A stretch of DNA of 64,000 nucleotides from Corynespora cassiicola. Its lineage: Eukaryota > Ascomycota > Dothideomycetes > Pleosporales > Corynesporascaceae. Of this stretch, positions 1-10,981 are shown piece by piece. Within the stretch, counting starts at the first letter, position 1. Each line of letters starts with the position of its first letter. The stretch lies in NCBI GenBank assembly GCA_022059125.1, contig JAEUWY010000001.1, forward strand, positions 868,001-932,000, given 5' to 3'. The notes beneath the pieces are model-generated. The model saw only the letters and a list, made by a program, of their open reading frames with translations, did no database searches and had not been told where the DNA came from. The translations under genes were made by a program, and so were the position numbers.

Positions 1-364
1 GAAACTCGATTTCGCGCAGGCTGCCCTGCTCATTGCCTCGCGGCAGCCAGACATTTCGGAGGTCAATAGCCTTATATGGGTGTGCCGCAGAGAACTCGAT
101 GGACCAGTTTTCATCAATGAGTGGGTAATATCGCGAGCTTTCATGAGTGACTTCCCGCCAGTAACGCGCGTGATCAAGAACGATTAGGACTAATTCGGTA
201 GGCAGGCCAAGGAGCTGGAGAATTCTACGCACGACGACGATATCACCTCTTCCAGGAACAAATGGCATGGTTCTGAAGGGGCCTGTTTTCCAAGAAGTTA
301 TGCGAAGTATTTTGGGTGCGTATCGATGATGATGCGTGGAGACTTTGAAGCAGAGCCCCGCCAT
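1..364 (-). CDS. Hypothetical fungal protein, F-box-like N-terminal part (partial)
   Basis: An open frame of 121 codons runs from an ATG at 364 off the left edge of the window, so only the N-terminal part is seen. A second in-frame ATG lies 32 codons in, at MPFVPGRGD, and could be the true start. Residues 53-69 read GLPTELVLIVLDHARYW, which resembles the LPxELVLxILDxAxYW segment of a common, uncharacterised family of Pezizomycotina proteins; the LPxEL part is F-box-like. The visible part ends in SLREIEF, another stretch I associate with that family. Codon use is balanced and no RIP-type damage is visible, unlike the sequence beyond 2.68 kb. Upstream of 364 the frame closes at a stop about ten codons away, so an upstream exon is possible but not shown. 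No function is assigned; the family match is from memory, not from a search. Confidence 0.6.
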   Translation of the reverse strand, partial: MAGLCFKVSTHHHRYAPKILRITSWKTGPFRTMPFVPGRGDIVVVRRILQLLGLPTELVLIVLDHARYWREVTHESSRYYPLIDENWSIEFSAAHPYKAIDLRNVWLPRGNEQGSLREIEF

Positions 365-1159
365 TAAGTCCAAGGCGTTCGCCAAGTCACACTAGCTACC
401 TAAAGACTAGCGGTGAACCACACCGAGGTAGGGAGGCAATTTGAAACCTCCAGTGCAGGCAATCTGACTCCGCACTCATTGGTCCACACAGTCCTTCAAT
501 GCAACGTGCTTCCTTATCATGCCCTTCTAATTTATTTCAGATATTGAGCCTTCAGACGAACTCCGATCCGATCAACTGCAGTCGTGCTCATCATGTATGT
601 TGCCAGCTGACTAGCGGACACAGGTTCATGCTTGAGATAACGAAGACATATCAACTGTAGGTAATGATTGAAGTCAGAAGCAAGAAGACAAAGAATTAGC
701 TTGATTACTCCTCAAAGCGTCAGAATCTATATGTTGTAATTCCAGTTGTCTCCAAGTCACAGAAGCCGTAATACCCACTACACAGCTTCTTAGAGGCCAG
801 TTCCCACCTTTCTAGTTAATCTCTCCTAGTATTCAAAGGCACCAAGGCTGTCACCAATGAAGCTCCTCTATTTGATTAGCTTGAACATAAGACTATCCGG
901 TGCTCTGCTTATAGAGTAGAAAGGAGCTTTTATCAAGCATAATGAGTGTATACATATTTACAACGTCTGTAACGATCGCCCTACAACTATTTACAGGAAA
1001 TACAGCTATCAGAATCCTATGATACGACTTTCCCCTCGAAATACATCCTATGTGCCTTATTCCTGCTTGGAGTGACTGGTCCTGGTATCCAGCTTAGTTC
1101 GAGTTTGGACATCTTGGACAGCTTGGACAAGGAATTCCCAGAGCACAAAGGCTACTAGT
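365..1159. other. Intergenic region without recognised gene
   Basis: About 0.8 kb of balanced-composition DNA between the 5' end of the left-hand gene and the 3' end of the pectate lyase gene. It should hold the promoter of the former and the 3' UTR and terminator of the latter. No open frame with family features, no RNA gene and no repeat was recognised in it. Confidence 0.5.
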
Positions 1160-2131
1160 TTAACGCGGACCAGCGCATCTCTCAACAAGAGCGGGCAGAT
1201 CGTCCGCGTTATCAACAGAGAAGTCGTATGGAGGGTTGAAAGGCTCGGCACTGTGCGCGTTGTGGCCTTCGGCATCCTTGTCTCCAAATCTTCCCACGTG
1301 TCTATCGCCGCTAACGTTGTCGTAGACGTTGTCTGAAGCTTCCGAATACGCGTAAACGTCGTACATGAACTGGTGAGGGTTCTTGACTCCTTTAAAGTAG
1401 TTGCTCTGGATCAGGACAGAGCCGTATGAACCGAATCCGATGCAGTAGGAGTTGCCAGCCGAATCGAAGAAGTTGTTGTAAATGTGAGCCTCGCCGTACA
1501 TGACACGAGGCATGCGCTGATCGACGTTTTCGGCCCACCAGTTGTGGTGGTAAGTAACCCTGAGCTTCCCTTCGTCGTTGGGCTGGGTACCGCCACCAGA
1601 GCTGACGAGACTTGCAAGGCGATGATCGGCAGACCCGCTGCTGTACCAGAATTTACACCAGGAGACGGTCTGGTAGTCGGACTCTTTGGTGATGTCAAGC
1701 AGACCATCTGCGGCGTCAAAGACGTTGAGATGATCGTACCAGATGTGGTCCGACCTTGTACTTGCGAGCGCATCTGCAGCCTCACCGGCTTCAACATTGA
1801 GGTTCTTGATGATGACGTTCGAGACACGATCCATTGCGAATCCTCCAATGATTCCCGAGTTGGCATCTTCTCCTCTGATGGTTTTGTCGCTTGAGACCTG
1901 AACCACGCCTTGGGTATCAATCGTGCCTTGGATGACGATGACTGCTGGGCCTGAAGCCTCTGCAGCAGCCCGCAAGTCTTCGTTGTTACTAACAACGACA
2001 GGATTGGCATTGCCTCCACCGGTGGTACCAGACCCGATGCTTGCAAAGCCGTCAGCTCCATTGTCGGGGCAGCTTTGGCCCAAAGCCACACCCATGAGGG
2101 AGGCGATGGTGGTGATTATGCTGGCCTTCAT
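1160..2131 (-). CDS. Secreted pectate lyase, polysaccharide lyase family 1
   Basis: Cleaves polygalacturonate in plant cell walls by beta-elimination, acting outside the cell. The 323-residue product starts at MKASIITTIA, giving a signal peptide of about 18 residues ending VALG before QSCPDNG. The frame stays open 25 codons upstream to 2206, but that extension would bury the signal peptide, so I chose 2131. PL1 features in order: IIGGFAMDRVSNVIIKNLNV (about 94-113) on the parallel beta-helix, HIWYDH (129-134), DGLLD with Asp142 and Asp146 as probable calcium ligands, VTYHHNWW (192-199), and QRMPRVMYG (205-213), whose Arg206 aligns with the catalytic arginine of bacterial pectate lyases. The second arginine often found five residues later is Met211 here. 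The length fits fungal PL1 enzymes. The gene shows no intron and no RIP damage although decayed transposons begin about 550 bp upstream of its start. Family assignment is firm; pectin lyase activity is less likely. Confidence 0.93.
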   Translation of the reverse strand: MKASIITTIASLMGVALGQSCPDNGADGFASIGSGTTGGGNANPVVVSNNEDLRAAAEASGPAVIVIQGTIDTQGVVQVSSDKTIRGEDANSGIIGGFAMDRVSNVIIKNLNVEAGEAADALASTRSDHIWYDHLNVFDAADGLLDITKESDYQTVSWCKFWYSSGSADHRLASLVSSGGGTQPNDEGKLRVTYHHNWWAENVDQRMPRVMYGEAHIYNNFFDSAGNSYCIGFGSYGSVLIQSNYFKGVKNPHQFMYDVYAYSEASDNVYDNVSGDRHVGRFGDKDAEGHNAHSAEPFNPPYDFSVDNADDLPALVERCAGPR

Positions 2132-2680
2132 GTCTGATATGGGAGAAAGGTTTGAAATAAAGGTAGTTAAAATAGAAAAGAATGTGTTTGTGATGGCCTG
2201 TAACAACTGCTTTGCCCTCTTTTAAGGACTGCGAGTAAAGAGCCGGTGGGTTTTCCTTTACCGATCATATTAATTAAAGGGGTACAAAACGTCCGGCGAT
2301 ATTGTGATAGCTCATCAAGAGGGGTACCAAGTTGTCCTAAGCTACTTAGGGAGTTGCAGAGGGCATATGACTTGCATTGACTGCGCCTGCGTCTTATCCT
2401 AATGCGTACAGTCTAAAAGTCTGAGCATGTTTGATACCAAATGAACGTTTCTTGCCAAATTATATGATCACGAGTGCCCTTGGCCATAGGAGCTAGAGAG
2501 GAATTTTCTATGCTGCACAGGGTAGAATAAATGAGCTTGAGACATTAGCGCTAGAACTAAGAAACGAACTGGGAAGTGATTAGTTGAAAAGGAATGACAG
2601 CAATTCGCCCTATTTATCTTTTGTTTAGAGTGCTCTTAGCTCCCTTTCTGTAGTCGCGTTTCACACTGCAGCAACTAACT
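2132..2680. promoter_or_regulatory. Upstream region of the pectate lyase gene
   Basis: This balanced-composition stretch lies upstream of the minus-strand pectate lyase start and must hold its promoter and 5' UTR. An AT-rich segment around 2266-2278 (atattaattaaag) could be a core promoter element, but no element can be assigned with confidence. The right edge is a sharp compositional step into AT-rich decayed repeats. Confidence 0.4.
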
Positions 2681-2900
2681 ATTATTTCTTACTTTTATTT
2701 TACTTTTGTTTATCTAATTCTTAGTTTATTTCTTATAAATAAAAAAAATAGAAATATTATTATTATTAATAAGCAGTGAATATAGTATTTTATTTTAATT
2801 AGTATATAAATTATTTTTTTTTTAAAAATTTAAATACTAAGTTTTAATACTTTATTTATTTTATAATTTTATATATTATAAAATATTATTTTATTATATA
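2681..2900. other. Start of the AT-rich, RIP-like compartment
   Basis: Composition changes abruptly at about 2680 from balanced DNA to almost pure A/T with homopolymer runs. No coding similarity was recognised here. It ends at the TA (2899-2900) flanking the terminal repeat of a pogo-family fragment. Confidence 0.5.
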
Positions 2901-3120
2901 ACGTAAACTATAAGCGAGCGGGCTATATAAGTAAGTAGATTATTTTTAAGTACTTTAGCACGCACGTAACTATCTATTTAACTAATTTTAAAAAATACTA
3001 TAATAAATTAATATAAAAAGTAACTAAAGTAGTTATACTATTTTTTATATATATAAAAGTTATGTTTTTATTTTTTACAGCGTATATAGCGTAATTTTAA
3101 CTATTAGCTACTATAATAAA
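2901..3120 (-). mobile_element. Truncated pogo-family (P1) element, terminal fragment
   Basis: The sequence starts acgtaaactataagcgag after a TA, the same terminus as the P1 copy at 26481. It then matches the reverse complement of the 3' end of the full-length copy at 54591-56441: the stretch from about 2955 to 3120 parallels 56441 down to about 56220, including the tttttacagcg block. It is therefore the 3' terminal part of a minus-oriented P1 transposon. Its body is missing; the sequence passes into a short tandem repeat and then into an LTR at 3300. Nothing coding survives. Confidence 0.7.
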
Positions 3121-3133
3121 ATATTATAAAACA

Positions 3134-3255
3134 TTAGCTATTTTATATTTATATTAGCGTATAAAGTAAATAATATAATAAATATTACGAGACTCTAGCT
3201 ATTCTATATTTATATTAACGTGTAAAGTAAGTAAGCTATATAAAATCTACGCTTA
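3134..3255. repeat. Degenerate tandem duplication, 61-bp period
   Basis: Two similar units begin ttagctattttatattta near 3134 and ctagctattctatattta near 3195, offset by 61 bp. They share the continuation atatta-cgt-taaagtaa and differ mainly by transitions, as expected for a duplication later hit by RIP. Confidence 0.55.
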
Positions 3256-3299
3256 ACACACACTTTAAAAATAATAAATATTATTTTTAGAACTATTAT

Positions 3300-3651
3300 T
3301 ATAAGAACTCAGGGCGACTTATCTCCGATACGGCTTAAATACTACTTAGAATAAGGGTTCACAGAACTAGAGAATAATTATAAATTAGAACTTATAAGTT
3401 TTATATAAAAAAATATTTCTAAACTACAGAACTATCTAAAACTATTATAATTTTTTATAGTTTTTTTTTAGTACCTTATTCTAAATCTAGTTTAGTTTTA
3501 TTTTTTAGTTATTATAAAAAGATATAAAAAAATAAAAGATTAGAGCTAAGTTAGATATTAGAAGCTAAAAATTAAATATAAAATTCTAAATTACGTGCGT
3601 AATACTTAGAAGTAAATATATTTAGACTTTATATAAATAAAGTTTATTATA
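3300..3651 (-). repeat. 3' LTR of chromovirus A2 (352 bp)
   Basis: One of five 352-bp LTRs of family A in the window; its low-coordinate end carries cagggcgact. Together with 3652-3820 (the 169-bp 3' end of the internal region) it forms the outer, left remnant of copy A2, which is interrupted at 3820 by copy A1. Aligned to the other copies, the differences are nearly all C/T and G/A. Confidence 0.85.
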
Positions 3652-3820
3652 TTACCCTCTTTTTAGTAGACAGATTATTCTAATTTGTTCTAAGTTATAG
3701 TCTATTTAAAAAAAATATAAATATTTTTTATTAAAAGCAAGATACTTTATTTTATTATTTATTTTTTACTTTTAGTATTTTACAGAAAAAAGCGTTACGC
3801 GTTTATAGAACTAGTAAAAT
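3652..3820 (-). mobile_element. Internal 3' end of chromovirus A2
   Basis: 169 bp that match 4173-4341 of A1 base for base apart from transitions, and match the segment before the 3' LTR of A3. The last four bases, aaat (3817-3820), are repeated at 10978-10981, after which the internal region of A2 resumes. This marks the insertion point of A1. Confidence 0.85.
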
Positions 3821-4172
3821 TGTAAAAACACAGGGCGACTTGTCTCTGATACGGCTCAGATACTACTTAGAACAAAAGTTTACAGAACTAGAAAATAATT
3901 ATAAGTCAGAACCTATAGATCTTGTACGAAAGAACATTTCTAAACTACAGAACTATCTAGAACTATTACAATCTTTTATAGTTTCCCTTTAGTACCTTAT
4001 TCTAAGTCTAGTTTAGTTTTATTTTTTAGTTATTATAAAAGAGTATAAAAAAATAAGGGATTAGAGCTAAGTCAGATATTAAAAACTAGAGATTAAATAT
4101 AAAGTTCTAAATTACGTGCGCGATACTTAAAAGTAAATATATTTAAACTTTATATAAATAAAATTTATTATA
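3821..4172 (-). repeat. 3' LTR of A1
   Basis: 352 bp, starting tgtaaaaacacag at the low-coordinate end (the reverse complement of an LTR end in TTACA). It has the same length as the 5' LTR at 10626-10977, with only scattered transitions between them. Confidence 0.88.
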
Positions 4173-4648
4173 TTATTTTTTTTTTAGTAAACAGATTATT
4201 CTGATCTATTTTAAATCGTAGCCTATTTAAAAAAAACGTAAATATTTTTTATTAAAAGCAGAGTACTTTATTTTATTATTTATTTTTTATTTTTAGTATT
4301 TTACAGAAAGAAGCGTTACGCGTTTACGTAACTAGTAAAATACTTTTATAAAGCTACTGCTTAGTAGGTATAAATTCAGTTTTTCAGCCCTTTTTCTCTT
4401 TTTTTTTCTTTTTTACTTTTTTACTTATTACGTTCCGTAAGTAGTTTATTCCGGATCTAGTACCTCTGCTAATCTTTTCTAGAGCTTTCTATTTTTAAAT
4501 CGGCTTTCTAATTCACTTTACAATGTTTATTCTAGTTCTATCTAGTACTTTATTAGTAGTTTACTATAAAATATATTTACGTACCTATCGCGCATTAGTA
4601 AAAAAATATATAATTAATTTTAAGTTTAAATTAATTTTAAGTAAGAAG

Positions 4649-5190
4649 TGCGAGTACTGTACTGCTTAAAAAAGTTTATATAAGCTAGTATATATCTAAC
4701 TTAGTACGCATTCAGAATAGTTAGCTAATATTTTATTCTAGATTCTAGAGTACTGCGCTGCTGAGTACGAGGTATTAATATAAACTATAAGTAACTAAAA
4801 AAAAAATTTAAATAATTCTACTTTAACTACTACAGTAAGAATTACGGCTAGAGCTGTTTTAGTAGTAGTTTAAATAACTAGAGCAGAGTTAGAACGTATA
4901 CAGATTAAAAAAATATTACTAGCTATTTATGCGACTCTAAAGGCAGTTTAGCAGAATATAAAAAAAATAAATTAGAAGCTAGCTAATTTAAAAATAGTTT
5001 TTTTATACAGCTTAGTTCGCGCAGATAAAAAAAAAGCTACTAAATCTGCTAAGTTTTTTTTAGTAAAGCAGTTCTAGTAGGCGAGCAGATTAAATAGAAT
5101 ATTACTAGAGTTTAAAAATAAGTCTAAGTTAGAAAAATCTGATAGTAATAGCAATCTGATTTTTAATAAAGATAAAAAAAACTAGTAATT
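4649..5190 (+). pseudogene. Decayed antisense reading frame between chromodomain and 3' LTR of A1
   Basis: On the strand opposite to gag-pol, one frame stays in register from 4649 (KKCEYCTA) to about 5190. It encodes a charged, Lys/Leu-rich protein remnant with stretches such as VRITARAVLVVV and AELERIQIKKILLAIYATLK. All stops seen in it are TAA or TAG, which RIP produces from CAA, CAG or TGG. A Cys-x2-Cys start (CEYC) with a possible third Cys a few residues on hints at a small metal-binding motif. The same frame recurs in A2 (about 11275-11830) and, inverted, in A3 (about 18030-18600). The product is not recognised. An accidental open frame is possible, but the shared register in three copies speaks for a former gene. 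Confidence 0.5.
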
Positions 5191-5379
5191 AGGCCTAGAG
5201 AGTTCTAAGTAGACATCTAATAACTATTCTATTCTACTTTATTATCTTACAGATAATCTATATTCTCTATTTCTTACTTCTATACTTAGAGCTATTAGTT
5301 TAGAAACCTAAAAGATTCTAGCTTATCCGGGTACTTATCGTAAAATACCTTTAGCTTATATAAAACTTTTATAAAGTTT

Positions 5380-8300
5380 AATACGTTATACTACGTAGAG
5401 TCTAAGTTATATTTAATTTAACTTACTTAGTACTTTAGTAATAAGCGTACTAGTTTACTAGCGAGAATATTCTTTACTTTCTATTTTTCTACTTTATTAA
5501 TAGATACTCTGCTAGGTTTCAGAGCTTTTTATTTTAGAAGAGAGTTAGCTAGGTTTTTATATAGAACATTTAGTACGAATATATTATAGATTTTTAATTT
5601 AGAAGGCAGTTTAAAGCGGTATAAATAACCTACTTTCTCTAGTACTTTAAAGGGATCTGTCTACTATTTAGACAGCTTTTAGCTTAGTTTTATAGATATT
5701 AGATTTTTCGTACTAAGATATACTTAATTTCTAATATTCTAATCTACTTATTAGTAATAGAGGTTAACTTAAGCTTATATTTATTTTTAAGCTTTTTTAA
5801 AATTTTTTTTCGCAAGCTTCTATACTTTATATATCTGTAAAGTAAGTACTAAAATATTTTAGTAGTTTAGTCTTTTTTAAAGCTTAGAAAATTCTAGTTT
5901 TTTCTAATACTAACTCTAACAGAGTTCAGAACTAAATAGAACTTAATAGAAAGTTATTTTTAAGCTTATATGTGAGAGAGTAACTTAGACGCGATCTATT
6001 AACGGCAGAAGTTTACTTTAGTTATTTTAGTAGTAGCTTATAAATAGCTTTCGTCTCTAATTAATATATTAGTTTATAATTTTAGTTTAGCTGTTTGTTT
6101 TTTTATAATATACAGTAAATAGTTTAACTTTAATACTAATAATTTAACAGAATTTAAACTAGAAACTGGAGATAAACTGTAGTTTTTAGTTTAATATAAT
6201 TAACTTTAGAGTGTATCTAAATTAGTATATCTACTAAATAAACAGATAGGCTATACTACGTGCGTTAGTATTTTTATAATATAGAATTAATACAGCTTAC
6301 TTAGAGAGTCAATTAATAATTACTAAAATCTAATTATAGCCAGCTTTGTTATAGAGGAATTTTTTAAAATCTATACAGAAGTATTATATAAAACAGTTTA
6401 GAATAGAAAAAAAATAAATCTCTTTAGCAGAACAAACTTATTTTAGATATACTTATTAATAGATAAAACAGTTCTGTATATATTACTTATACGAGTTATT
6501 TATATTTTTTTAGTAGTACTTTCGAGCTAATAGCTAGTAGGTTTTTATAGCGCTAGAGTGTGCTAAAAAAACTTAGTTATAAGCTTTTTATATTAAGCGT
6601 GTGATAAGCGTCGAGTTCTAAAAAATATATAGTTAATATTAGTATAATATAAGTCTGTTATATATTTAGTACTAGTTAAAAAAGTTTTTACGTTTCTTTA
6701 TAAAACTTAATTAATTTTTTTTTAGAAAGGTATTAATAAGTTTAAGAAAGTTAAAGCTTATTAAATTTTTTAAGAACATCGTATATACGCGAGCTACACA
6801 CTTAGTTTAAACTTTAATATATTTCTAAGCTAACTTAGTATTAATATAAAGATTAAAGTAATATAGTTCTATTAGTACGCGAGAACGGTTGTCGCGCTAA
6901 ATAGTAAAAAAGTTTTTAAAATTTTATTTATAACAGCTAAAAATATTAGCTCTAGTATTATTTTTATTTAGAGTGTATTTAATTCGGAAGTTAAAAAGCG
7001 CTAGTTCTTCTATCTATTTTACTTATCAGATATTTAGAACTTTAGTTATTATAAAGTATTCTAGCAACTTATAATTAGAATATATTTAAACTTAATATTT
7101 TACAGAAAAGAGATTAGCTTACTATTTCTAGAAGGCGGTAATAATAGTAAAGAGTTTTTTATTATATATTTTCTAGTTAAGTTTAGAACTAGATAGAGTT
7201 TTGCTGTAAAAAGCATATAAGTACTAATTTCTATTAGTATATTACTAAAACTGTACGCCTGTAATAGCGCTATCAGATATATTAGTTTCTAGTTTTATAA
7301 GTAGTTTAGAGTTAAAATAATAAAAAGTTAGAATAAAAAGAAAAGAGTTTTTTAAAGCCTTAAATATTTAGTTATATTTTTAAATCTATTTAAAAAGTAC
7401 AGCAGAGCTTTAAAGTGTACTAATTAGTAAAGCAATACAGAAATATTTTAGTATAAATTATTAGTAGAAGCTAGTAAATTTAAAAAAGAACTTTACTTCT
7501 GTAACAGTAGTAGATTAAATCTAATTCTATAAAACTTTAACTTTTTCCAGATCTACTTCTAGTTTTTAGTTAATTAGAATATATTCTAAGTATTAGATAC
7601 GTTTTATATAAAATTTAAATTTAGCTATATTTACTTGCAGTCTAGCTTAACGCAGTTATTCTAAAACAGTTTTAATATACTAAATATAAATTTATTTATT
7701 TTTAGAGTAGATAAAAATATTATCTAGGTATATAATATAGAAGTTATTAAAGTAGTTAATTAGAACGTTATTTATATATTACTAGAAAGTAGCTGGTCCG
7801 TTATACAACCCGAATAAAAAAACTTTACATTTATATATTCTGTATCGTATTTAGAAAGTAGTATATTTTTTACTATTAGAGTTTATTTAAATTTTATTAA
7901 ATATAGCGTGAATGTCCAACTTAGTAAAAACTTTAGCTTTACTAGGCCTTACTAAAAGTTTATCTATTCTAGATATTAAATAGATATTTTTTCTAGTTAA
8001 AGCGTTTAGTTTATAATAGTTAATATATATTTTAAGCTTTCTATTTGCTTTACGAACACACAGAATAAATAATACAAAAAAGCTCTAACTCTGCTTAATA
8101 AAACTGTGTTATAGTTAAGTTATTATAAACTTTTAAATAGCTTTAAGTTTTTTAAAATTCTGCTTATACAGAAAACTGTAGCTATTTAAAAAAAGTTTAA
8201 TAAAAATAATTTTATAGTTATAGAGTTAGTAGGGCGGAAGATAGAGTACGGCCTTAGAGTCGAATATATTCTAATATATCTAATATATAAAAGAAAGTTA

Positions 8301-10500
8301 GGACGGTGCCGGAACTGCAGCATTCTAAGTTTTAAAAAAAAAGTTTTTAATTAGTTAGTTAATTTTAAAAATAGTTGTTGTAAAGAATTTATTTTTAAAT
8401 TATTTTATTTAGAAATAAAAAGTATTAGCTAAGATAGCAGCTATCTAAAAACTTTAACTAAACTTAAAATTTAGTTAGAAATTAGTTAGAAAAGAGCGTT
8501 TAAGCTAAAAAAGTTTTAGTTTTTAAAGTTAATACAGATAAGTTTCTAAACTTTAATAGTATTTAGTTTAGTTAGTTTTCTAGAAAGCGTTTTTTCGAAG
8601 AATATTTTACTCTGCACTCTAGCTAGTAAGTAGTTAATATAAGTATTAGAGTATAAGTAGAGTAGGTATATACAAAAGTAGGTGCTAAAAGAGCCAGATA
8701 ATCCAGTTATGTTCCGTGTCTAGTTTAAGTTTAAATCTTTTTATTTATTTTAAACTAATAATGCAGTTCTAAAATCCGAGATTAAAAATAATAAAAGAGT
8801 AATTTAGTATCGTACGTCTATTTAGGCGAAAATAGAAGCGGATATAATAAGTAACTAAAAATTCGATTAAATTTTAGAAACCGTATATTTTAACCTAGTA
8901 AAGCAGTTTCCGAATTAGAATTTAAAGAGTATAAGATAATAAAGTTGTAATAGAAGTATTAATAAACAAAAAACTTTATGCGCTAGTATTAATAAAAAAA
9001 TATAAACAAATTCTAAATCTATTAAAATAGAGAACTAAAAGTACTCTGAAGTGCTTCTCTTCTAGTAAGTTTAAAATCTTTATTAGTAATAAGTTGTACT
9101 TACCTAAGCTTAAAGCAGAGAATTTTTTTAGGCGTTTTTATTTTCTAATTAGAATAAATCTAGATTACGGAAGTTAATTGCATTTTTAAATTAGTTATAT
9201 AAATTATTTTTTATATTAATTTAGTTTACTCGCGGAAGGTTGCAGTCGCGTAAAAAATAGCTTTATTTACTATACTTATAGTAGTTACTTTTTCTAGCCG
9301 GAGCTAGTTTAAATAGCTTAGTAGTTTCGCGTTAGTACAGTAGTTGCGACTTTATATAAGTAGTACTTAAATAAATAGTATTTTTTAGTTTATTAGAAGC
9401 GGTAGAGATAACTACTAATTTCTAGAGTTCTAAAACTTTAAAAAATAAAAATAGAGTATTGCTTTTTCTACTTTAAGTTATATTTAATACAGAGTTACTT
9501 TAACGTTTTATATTATAGGCTGATAGATATTTTACTATATTGTTAAAAGAGTTATTTTATAAAAATTTAAATCTAAGGTTCGGCACTCGCAGAGTTAGAG
9601 TAATTTTCTTTTATAAATAAAAAAACTACTTTTTTTATTATATTTTGCTTTTAATAGTAGTAGATAAAAATTAAGCTTTAAAAGTAAAGAAAGTTTCTTC
9701 TTATTCTATCTGTAAGTAGTAGAAAGCTACTTAATTTTCTGCTTTTTTGTTTTTTAAAATAAAATATAATTTTAAAAAATTAAGTATTTTTTTAGTGTTA
9801 AGAAACTGTTTCTAAAAGTTATTAGCTAAATAACGGGGCTCTAAGTATTTACGAGCTAGTTCTAATATATATTTCTAGACTTCTGCTATATAAGCTCGCT
9901 TAGTAGAATAATAATTTTAGTTAATATTAAAGTAGTTTTAGATAGAGGCTAGCTATTATAGAAAAGTAACGGTTTTTCTGTTATAGAGAAGTTTAATCTT
10001 AAAAATCTACTTAAATAACTTTAGCTAAACTAAAATTAAAAGTAATTTAGATAGTTGTTAGATACGAGTTAATAGTAATAGTTAGAACTTTTCTATATTT
10101 TAGAGAGAAGAGTCTGTAGCAGCAGCTTTAAGTTCTAATATTCTAGCTTATAACTATAGAATTTCTACTTTTGTAAATATAAAATAAAAATTATTATTAT
10201 TAGATTAGAATAGAGATTTAGTAGATTTTAGATTATTATTAGAGAGTTAGAGCTGCTTTTACAGCCGGTTTAATTTTTAAATAGTATTTTTTTAAAATAT
10301 ATTTAGCAGGTGTGTAGAGCCAGATATTAATAGTTAGAATTAATTCTAGTAAATTATTAGTAGTTACTTAGTTTCTATCTTAGCGCTTAACGCGTTTTTT
10401 TTAAAAATAATTTAACTTATATAAAAAGCAGATGTTTTAAACTTAAAGGCTTTAGTTATTAAAAGATTTAAAAAATTTTAACTGTGCTAAGAGTTAAAAA
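5380..10500 (-). pseudogene. gag-pol remnant of A1
   Basis: Minus-strand remnant of the A1 polyprotein. A gag zinc knuckle lies at about 9242-9283 but three of its four metal ligands now read Tyr. Reverse transcriptase covers about 7600-8050; its catalytic YLDD reads YLDN (7719-7730). Integrase follows toward lower coordinates and a chromodomain lies at about 5385-5480, matching the better preserved one in A3. Stops are dense and no initiation codon can be given, because ATG triplets are almost gone from the region. Limits are approximate. Confidence 0.75.
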
Positions 10501-10625
10501 CGTATATAATAATTTAGTTTAAATCTAGTCTAAAACGTCTACTATTTAGTTATACTTTTTTTAATAATAAATAGAAAGGTGATATTTTTAAGCTGTTACC
10601 AGCAAAAAGTAGTTTAGAAATATAA

Positions 10626-10977
10626 TATAAAAATACAGAGCGATTTATTTCTAATACAGCTTAAATACTACTTAGAATAAAGATTTACAGAACTAAAAAA
10701 CAATTATAAATTAGAACTTATAAGTTTTATACAAAAAAATATTTCTAAACTATAGAACTATTTAAGACTATTGTAATTTTTCATAGTTTCTTTCTAATAC
10801 TTTATTCTAAGTCTAGTCTAGTTCTATTTTTTAGTTATTATAGAAAGGTATAAAAAAATAAGGGATTAGAGCTGAGTTGGATATTAGAAGCTGGAGATTA
10901 AATGTAAAGTTCTGAATCACGTGCGCGATGTTTAGAAGTAAATATATTCGGACTTTATACGAACGAGGTTTGTTATA
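10626..10977 (-). repeat. 5' LTR of A1
   Basis: 352 bp; the high-coordinate end (gaacgaggtttgttata) is the reverse complement of an LTR start of TGTGACGAACCTCGTTC in A3, with transitions. The less mutated cgaacgagg block near 10960 shows that RIP was uneven. It is followed directly by the aaat target duplication. Confidence 0.88.
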
Positions 10978-10981
10978 AAAA

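Larger units (their letters stand above)
3821..10977 (-). mobile_element. Chromovirus A1, complete Ty3/Gypsy retrotransposon inserted in A2
   Basis: A 7157-bp element with 352-bp LTRs at 3821-4172 and 10626-10977 and a 4-bp target duplication aaat (3817-3820, 10978-10981). The target is another copy of the same family. Read on the minus strand it carries remnants of gag with a zinc knuckle, reverse transcriptase, RNase H, integrase and a C-terminal chromodomain, in the order gag-pol typical of Ty3/Gypsy chromoviruses. Chromodomains of this class guide integration to heterochromatin. Every frame is broken by many TAA and TAG codons, in keeping with RIP. It cannot move by itself. Confidence 0.88.

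Noticed and set aside
1057..1287. A 76-codon minus-strand frame at the 3' end of the pectate lyase gene
   Set aside because: It overlaps the gene's last codons in another frame and shows no domain or signal; most likely chance.
1411..2225. Open frames overlapping the pectate lyase gene on both strands (1411-2091 minus, 1484-1894 plus, 1923-2225 plus)
   Set aside because: They lie in other frames of a clearly conserved gene, have no family features and unusual residue composition; they are shadows.
3300..4341. A 521-bp tandem duplication
   Set aside because: Explained by insertion of A1 into A2, since the aaat target duplication and the resumption of A2 are found at 10978.
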